Below, piece by piece: positions 60,261-64,000 of a stretch of DNA of 64,000 bases. The stretch's first letter is position 1; each line of letters begins with the position of its first letter. The notes under the pieces are model-generated. The model was not told the origin of the DNA. It did not search any database and worked only from the letters and a program-made list of their open reading frames with translations. The DNA lies in NCBI RefSeq assembly GCF_014197035.1, contig NZ_JACIEU010000005.1:204835-268834 (forward strand). The letters are read 5' to 3'. The position numbers and the translations under genes are program-made. This DNA comes from Sphingobium scionense. GTDB lineage: Bacteria > Pseudomonadota > Alphaproteobacteria > Sphingomonadales > Sphingomonadaceae.

Positions 60261-60841
60261 TGGCGAAGCGCGACGAGATCATCGTCGTCCGCTCGCTCGC
60301 CGAATCCGATCTCGGCATTTTCTCGATGCATCGCCTGAGCGCGACCAGCAAACAGCGCGCGATCGCGCTCACCACGCCGGTGGCGCGCAGGCTGCTCAGC
60401 GACCGGCTGTTCGCAGCCGGCGGGGCCGATCTTGATCTGATCTGCGTCTATGGCGGCTATGGCAACCGCGAGCTCAGGAACATCGGCAAGGTGGGCAAGA
60501 ACTGGCGGCTGGGCGGGCGCAAGATCACCGCCAATGGCTGCGCTTTCCTCGACAGCAAGGATTTCGTGCTGCTGCGTTCGGTCGTCGGCAATGACGGCGA
60601 CCATCCGATCCTCATGACCTTTATCGGCCGCCAGCGCGAGCGCCTCCTCCATGCCGGGATCGTGGCCAGCCTCGCCGACAGCTTCCAGAGCAGCGTCGCG
60701 GTGGTGACGGCCGGATCGGACGCCTTCACCGCGCTCAGCGCCGCCTTTCCGTCGGTGCCGGCCGATCTTGCGGTCGGGGCGCCGCTTGCCGGGGAAGACG
60801 CTGCGGTGCCGGATCAGGCGGCCGGGAGCGATGGCCGATAG
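60260..60841 (+). CDS. Unrecognised protein between Dcm and Vsr
   Basis: 193 residues. I do not recognise the family. Visible are EIIVVRSLAESDLGIFSMHR at the start, then LDLICVYGGYGNRELRNIGK, RLGGRKITANGCAFLDSKDF, and an Ala/Pro-rich tail. The alternation of short beta strands and basic loops suggests a DNA-binding or nuclease-like domain, but no catalytic triad is evident. It starts on the last base of the methyltransferase stop and overlaps vsr by 11 bases, so it should belong to the same modification or restriction function. Confidence 0.7.
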   Translation: MAKRDEIIVVRSLAESDLGIFSMHRLSATSKQRAIALTTPVARRLLSDRLFAAGGADLDLICVYGGYGNRELRNIGKVGKNWRLGGRKITANGCAFLDSKDFVLLRSVVGNDGDHPILMTFIGRQRERLLHAGIVASLADSFQSSVAVVTAGSDAFTALSAAFPSVPADLAVGAPLAGEDAAVPDQAAGSDGR

Positions 60842-61298
60842 GCTGACGCCGGAACAGCGCCGGCTCAATATGCGCCGGGTGCGCGCGAAGGACACGAAGC
60901 CCGAAATGACCGTGCGGCACCTGCTGCATGACCAGGGCTTCCGATACCGTCTCCACCGCCGCGATCTGCCCGGCCGCCCCGACATCGTGTTGCCGCGCTG
61001 GCGCGCGGTGGTCTTCGTTCATGGCTGCTTCTGGCACGGTCACGGCTGTTCGCTGTTCCGCCTGCCGGCGACGCGGACCGAATTCTGGTCTGCCAAAATC
61101 GAAGGTAACCGTCGGAGGGATGCTGCGGCGGTTGCCGCGCTGGAAGCCGCAGGCTGGCGCAGCCTGTGGGTGTGGGAATGCGCATTGCGCGGTAAAAATC
61201 GGCTGACGGTGACCGAGGTGAGCGGCGCAATGGTGGCGTTCATCCGGGGCGATGTGGGGTTCACGCAGCTCGGGGAACAGGGAATGGCTGGGGTATGA
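60831..61298 (+). CDS. vsr: Very short patch repair (Vsr) endonuclease
   Basis: 155 residues, start ATG at 60831. It has RRVRAKDTKPEMTVRHLLHD at the amino side, LPGRPDIVLPRWRAVVFVHG with D51 and H64, CFWHGH with H69, and ATRTEFWSAKIEGNRRRD. The positions of D51, H64 and H69 match those of E. coli Vsr. In E. coli it nicks beside T:G mismatches from deaminated 5-methylcytosine made by Dcm. The neighbouring C5 methylase fits. It may alternatively serve as the restriction nuclease here. It overlaps the next gene by four bases (ATGA). Confidence 0.94.
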   Translation: MADRLTPEQRRLNMRRVRAKDTKPEMTVRHLLHDQGFRYRLHRRDLPGRPDIVLPRWRAVVFVHGCFWHGHGCSLFRLPATRTEFWSAKIEGNRRRDAAAVAALEAAGWRSLWVWECALRGKNRLTVTEVSGAMVAFIRGDVGFTQLGEQGMAGV

Positions 61299-61795
61299 CG
61301 GCAAAGGTAATCGAAGTGTCGGAGATGCAGGAGCAGCTCCCTGGGCTGGGGGATCTCGATCTGCTGCGGCTGCGGGCCCGGGTCGCCGCCGAACTCAAAC
61401 GGCGCGGTCTTGCCTCCAACGTCGGTCAGGCGGCCGAGAGCCTTGTCATCGCGTTTTACAACGGCACGCCAGGGCGCCCGAACCTCCAGCCGGCGCCGAC
61501 GGGCACACAGAATGTCGATGCGCTGTCGCGGCGCGGTGACCGCTTTTCGATCAAGGGCGTGCTCGACGGGCGCAAGACGGGGACGATCTATCCCGACCGT
61601 GACGATCGCGACAAACAGCTGTTTGAATATCTGCTGATCGTACGGATCGACGAGGACTGGCAGCTGATTGACGTTCACGAGTTCGACTGGAAGACGTTTG
61701 TCGAGGTTCGGAGCTGGGACAGCCGGATGAACGCTTGGTATGTCGGTTTGGCGGCAAAGACGCTGGCTCGATCGACGCGGTTCGCACCAGCCTGA
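61295..61795 (+). CDS. Possible PD-(D/E)XK-like nuclease of the cluster
   Basis: 166 residues, coupled to vsr (ATGA). The middle part, AESLVIAFYNGTPGRPNLQP then TQNVDALSRRGDRFSIKGVL, places a glutamate (48), an aspartate (75) and I-K (87) in the order of a restriction-endonuclease fold, with serine where the usual second acid of D-x(n)-E-x-K stands. Related small restriction proteins have QIK at this spot. The end (LLIVRIDEDWQLIDVHEFDW) is beta-rich. It could be the cutting subunit or a DNA-binding partner. Assignment is by pattern only. Confidence 0.55.
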   Translation: MTAKVIEVSEMQEQLPGLGDLDLLRLRARVAAELKRRGLASNVGQAAESLVIAFYNGTPGRPNLQPAPTGTQNVDALSRRGDRFSIKGVLDGRKTGTIYPDRDDRDKQLFEYLLIVRIDEDWQLIDVHEFDWKTFVEVRSWDSRMNAWYVGLAAKTLARSTRFAPA

Positions 61796-61815
61796 GGCAA
61801 ACCGACAGCCGCCGC

Positions 61816-63102
61816 TCAGCCTTTCGTGGCCGGCGTATAGCCATACTGTTTCAGCCGCTTGGAAGCCATCTTCGCTTCCTCGTCTGAGAACAATGCGCGC
61901 CACTTCGAATCGGTCACCAGTGCCTCTACGGAGAGATCGAGCCGCTGATGCTCCCATAGGGTATCGAACCCACTTGTGGCCGAACCTCTGATCAGCCGCC
62001 GCGCCGTCTCGACGCCGCCATGCTCGGCGAGCATCTGGCGGAACCGGGTGGGCTGATAGCCGAAGCTCGCCGCCTCGTCGTAGATCGCCTGCATCGCCCG
62101 GTCGAACGCGCGCGGGTCCGGTGCCGCCGGCCGCTCCGGTGCCCGGCCGGCATCGATCAGTGCCATAGCCTCGCCGAAACTCACCAGCGCATTGCGCCCG
62201 TCCTCCGCCGTCGCGAGCGCAACCGTCGTAACACCGGACAGCGCGGCATTCTCCTCCGCCGTCAGCACGAACCTTCCAAGGCTGCGCAGCGCCAGCTGCC
62301 GCACCTCGACCACCAGCCGCAGCCGCTCCTCGGGCGAGCCAGGCAGAACCTGCCAAAGTCCGCCAAAGTCCGATGTCTGGCCGCTGACGCCATAATCGAT
62401 CACCAGATCACCGGGCGACAGTGCGGCGTTCCAACCCTCATAGGCCGAGATGCCAGAGGTGAGCCGCCCATCCGCGACCTCCTGCACCAGCCATGCTTCA
62501 TCCCGGGCGGTAAGACCGTCGCGGCAGAACGCCACATGCAGTTTTTTCCAAACGGCGTGCGACGGCGATGCCCACCATGCCTCGAACAGCGTCTGGGCAA
62601 GACGGCGGCCGGTGGGCGCGATCCGCAGGCGCGCTTTCCACAGCTCCGCAGCCCGATCGATATCCTCAGGCTCGACCGCATAGCCGGCATACGAAAGCCG
62701 CGTAAACCAACGGTCGATATCAGTGAGCACGCCCGCTTCGCTGATCTCGACATTGGCCTCGTGCCAGCCGCCGGCGGCGTCGCCTTCGACCGCCAGCCCG
62801 TTCGCCGACGCATTGGAAGATCCGAGCACCGCGCCGCCCGCCGTCCACCATACCTTGGCATGCAGGGCGGGATGGGAGCGCAGCGTAATCCTCGGATGGT
62901 CGTAAAGGCGGCGCAGCTCTTTGGGATTGCAGGCGCCGGATTCCAGATTGCAGAGGATCTCGGCGGTGAGCCCGGGCCGGTCGAGACCCAGCCGTTCGAT
63001 CGCACCCTTTCCCCAGAAGGCCACCGCCAGCCTGGCGTGGTTCGCATCGGCCAGCAGCGCGCGGATGGCCGCGAGCGCGGCGGTTTCGTCGAGTAGGATC
63101 AT
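61816..63102 (-). CDS. Phospholipase D-like nuclease domain protein
   Basis: 428 residues. The amino-terminal third is a PLD fold with one HKD-type motif (LHAKVWWTAGGAVLGSSNAS), as in PLD restriction endonucleases that act as dimers. The carboxy-terminal part has a helical domain often found in restriction-linked proteins (FDTLWEHQRLDLSVEALVTD, then LFSDEEAKMASKRLKQYGY). It reads against the methylase arm, ending 20 bases from the previous stop. A DNA-cutting role in the defence cluster is likely. Confidence 0.82.
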   Translation of the reverse strand: MILLDETAALAAIRALLADANHARLAVAFWGKGAIERLGLDRPGLTAEILCNLESGACNPKELRRLYDHPRITLRSHPALHAKVWWTAGGAVLGSSNASANGLAVEGDAAGGWHEANVEISEAGVLTDIDRWFTRLSYAGYAVEPEDIDRAAELWKARLRIAPTGRRLAQTLFEAWWASPSHAVWKKLHVAFCRDGLTARDEAWLVQEVADGRLTSGISAYEGWNAALSPGDLVIDYGVSGQTSDFGGLWQVLPGSPEERLRLVVEVRQLALRSLGRFVLTAEENAALSGVTTVALATAEDGRNALVSFGEAMALIDAGRAPERPAAPDPRAFDRAMQAIYDEAASFGYQPTRFRQMLAEHGGVETARRLIRGSATSGFDTLWEHQRLDLSVEALVTDSKWRALFSDEEAKMASKRLKQYGYTPATKG

Positions 63103-63174
63103 GATTCCTATCTTGTCTCGCAGGCGTGCCGCTGGTCAACGTGATCCGGGAGATAGTCGGTACGGAGAGTTGCA

Positions 63175-63642
63175 ATGCGCTATGAAGAAGTCGGCGATGA
63201 TCTGCGCCCGCTCATCTATGACTTCTTTTTCTGGTTCTCGCGCTTCGAATCCGCACTGAAGGAAGCGAACTGGCTGGTGGCACACGATATCGGTGCCCCA
63301 GCCCGGCCGGGCTGGAAGGATTTCGTCGCTGCCCATGAAGGCCAGTATCAGCCGTCGCAGGCTGGCGCAGATCTTATCGCCGCCAATCCCCTGAAGCAGA
63401 TCGTCGGCGACGCCGGTCTCGACTTCACCGTCGTTACTTTCAAGGCTGGCGACTCGCAGCTGCTGCGGGTCACAATCCTGCTCAGGACCGTGCGCAACAA
63501 CCTCTTCCATGGCGGCAAAAAAGGGGGCGCGGGCTGGGACGATCCTGAACGTATACGCCAGCTGTTGCCGCTGTGCATCACGATACTCGAAGAGCTGGCC
63601 GAGTTTGGCGATTTCCAAACCGATTATACAGGCAATTATTGA
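63175..63642 (+). CDS. HEPN-like protein with R-x4-H motif
   Basis: 155 residues, all-helical by pattern. The motif RTVRNNLFHGGKKGG (R107-x4-H112) is typical of HEPN ribonucleases and toxins. The helix before it (RPLIYDFFFWFSRFESALKE) and the acidic tail helix (LPLCITILEELAEF) fit the four-helix fold. It diverges from the PLD gene with a 72-base gap. HEPN proteins often cut RNA in abortive-infection or toxin-antitoxin systems. No antitoxin partner is visible, though the sequence beyond is not fully coding. Confidence 0.75.
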   Translation: MRYEEVGDDLRPLIYDFFFWFSRFESALKEANWLVAHDIGAPARPGWKDFVAAHEGQYQPSQAGADLIAANPLKQIVGDAGLDFTVVTFKAGDSQLLRVTILLRTVRNNLFHGGKKGGAGWDDPERIRQLLPLCITILEELAEFGDFQTDYTGNY

Positions 63643-64000
63643 GGGTGCGTCCGCCCACCAACGGATAACACTCGAACGACCGAGATTGGGCGGCTGTAGC
63701 GGTCACGGCCACCAATCCTCAGGATCTGCTTTCCACGTTTCAACGCTAAGAAGCCGCCAGTCTGCCGACTTATCTAAGGCTTCAATCGCCTCGGATTCCA
63801 AAGATGAACGAACGGCGGCTATCAGGATCGCGATATCTACGTGTGAAAGACTGAAATTAGGGCGCGAAGCCGACGCGCCGTTTTGGCGCTGGGAGTGTCC
63901 GCTATCGGTCGTGTCCCACGGGGTGGTGTAGGAAGGTTTCCCTGAGAGGGTGGCCACCGTCGATCTTCTGGTAGGGTTCGGATGCGAACTCGAACCTGGA
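63643..64000. other. Right edge: weak coding signal and possible IS end
   Basis: A minus-strand frame at 63703-63957 (84 codons) has a protein-like end (HVDIAILIAAVRSSLESEAI...DPEDWWP). Its first third crosses sequence that looks like an IS256-type element terminus (TCCTACACCACCCCGTGGGA on the minus strand, about 63913-63932). One reading is a gene interrupted by an IS that extends past the window. No transposase can be confirmed. Confidence 0.3.

Larger units (their letters stand above)
47505..64000 (+). mobile_element. Genomic island integrated at tRNA-Phe (right end outside window)
   Basis: A tyrosine recombinase gene starts 167 bases after tRNA-Phe in the same direction. Behind it come non-housekeeping genes with restriction and phage-defence functions, gene-poor debris, and at the far edge a possible IS end. 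The gene style changes sharply from the conserved chromosome to the left. The left junction should be the 3' end of the tRNA gene. I find no second copy of that 3' end inside the window, so the right junction lies beyond 64000. Confidence 0.7.

Noticed and set aside
1..64000. CRISPR array or rRNA operon
   Set aside because: No regularly spaced repeats of 20-50 bases and no rRNA-like sequence were seen anywhere in the window.

Overview
The window is high-GC chromosomal DNA that looks like a sphingomonad (Alphaproteobacteria, Sphingomonadaceae, most like Sphingobium). This rests on family make-up and style: tandem exbD genes, exosortase-A-associated glycan genes, a split biotin locus, an RF2 gene without a frameshift site, and a rpmH-rnpA-yidD-yidC-yihA order. 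No database search was possible, so the genus is inference.

Positions 1-47580 are ordinary chromosome. In order: the end of an ExbB/ExbD energiser operon; a PilZ protein; an ABC exporter; a methyltransferase fused to an anti-sigma-like domain; a dipeptide epimerase; MscS and topoisomerase IB; an exosortase-A-linked O-glycosylation ligase and glycosyltransferase; a divergent S24 repressor with an operator array; XdhC; cstA with its small partner; a Tat-exported PLP enzyme; the ribosome/membrane-insertion block rpmH-rnpA-yidD-yidC-yihA-yjdM; a DsbA/M48 protease pair; RNase E divergent from an N-acetylmuramoyl-L-alanine amidase; PBP1A; prfB; bioF-bioD, and bioA about 6 kb further on; an M13 peptidase; a proton antiporter; infA-maf-RNase E/G-yacG; and tRNA-Phe.

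From tRNA-Phe (47505-47580) to the right edge lies a genomic island. A tyrosine recombinase sits 166 bases behind the tRNA. After an exonuclease/esterase pair and about 500 bases of gene-poor DNA comes a defence cluster at 51003-63642. The leftward arm reads GHKL (MutL/MORC-like) ATPase, Z1-domain ATPase, PD-(D/E)XK protein, AIPR protein, packed with 1-4 base overlaps or gaps. The rightward arm reads ribbon-helix-helix regulator, C5 cytosine methyltransferase, an unrecognised protein, Vsr endonuclease and a possible PD-(D/E)XK-like nuclease, each overlapping the next. A leftward PLD nuclease and a rightward HEPN-like protein follow. GHKL ATPases linked to Z1, AIPR and methylase genes have been described as MORC/MutL-type restriction-modification systems. 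Less familiar here are the RHH switch over 10-bp phased repeats in the divergent promoter, two proteins of unknown role, and the flanking PLD and HEPN genes. I regard this as the most interesting system in the window.

Other points that stand out: an rnpA reading frame with no usual start codon except one 7 bases before rpmH, so the two would overlap fully as reported for Thermus; a 9-base homopolymer joining a 45-residue membrane peptide frame to the O-glycosylation ligase; the PBP1A start codon inside a perfect inverted repeat; and a match to the alphaproteobacterial LexA box before a 2H phosphoesterase.
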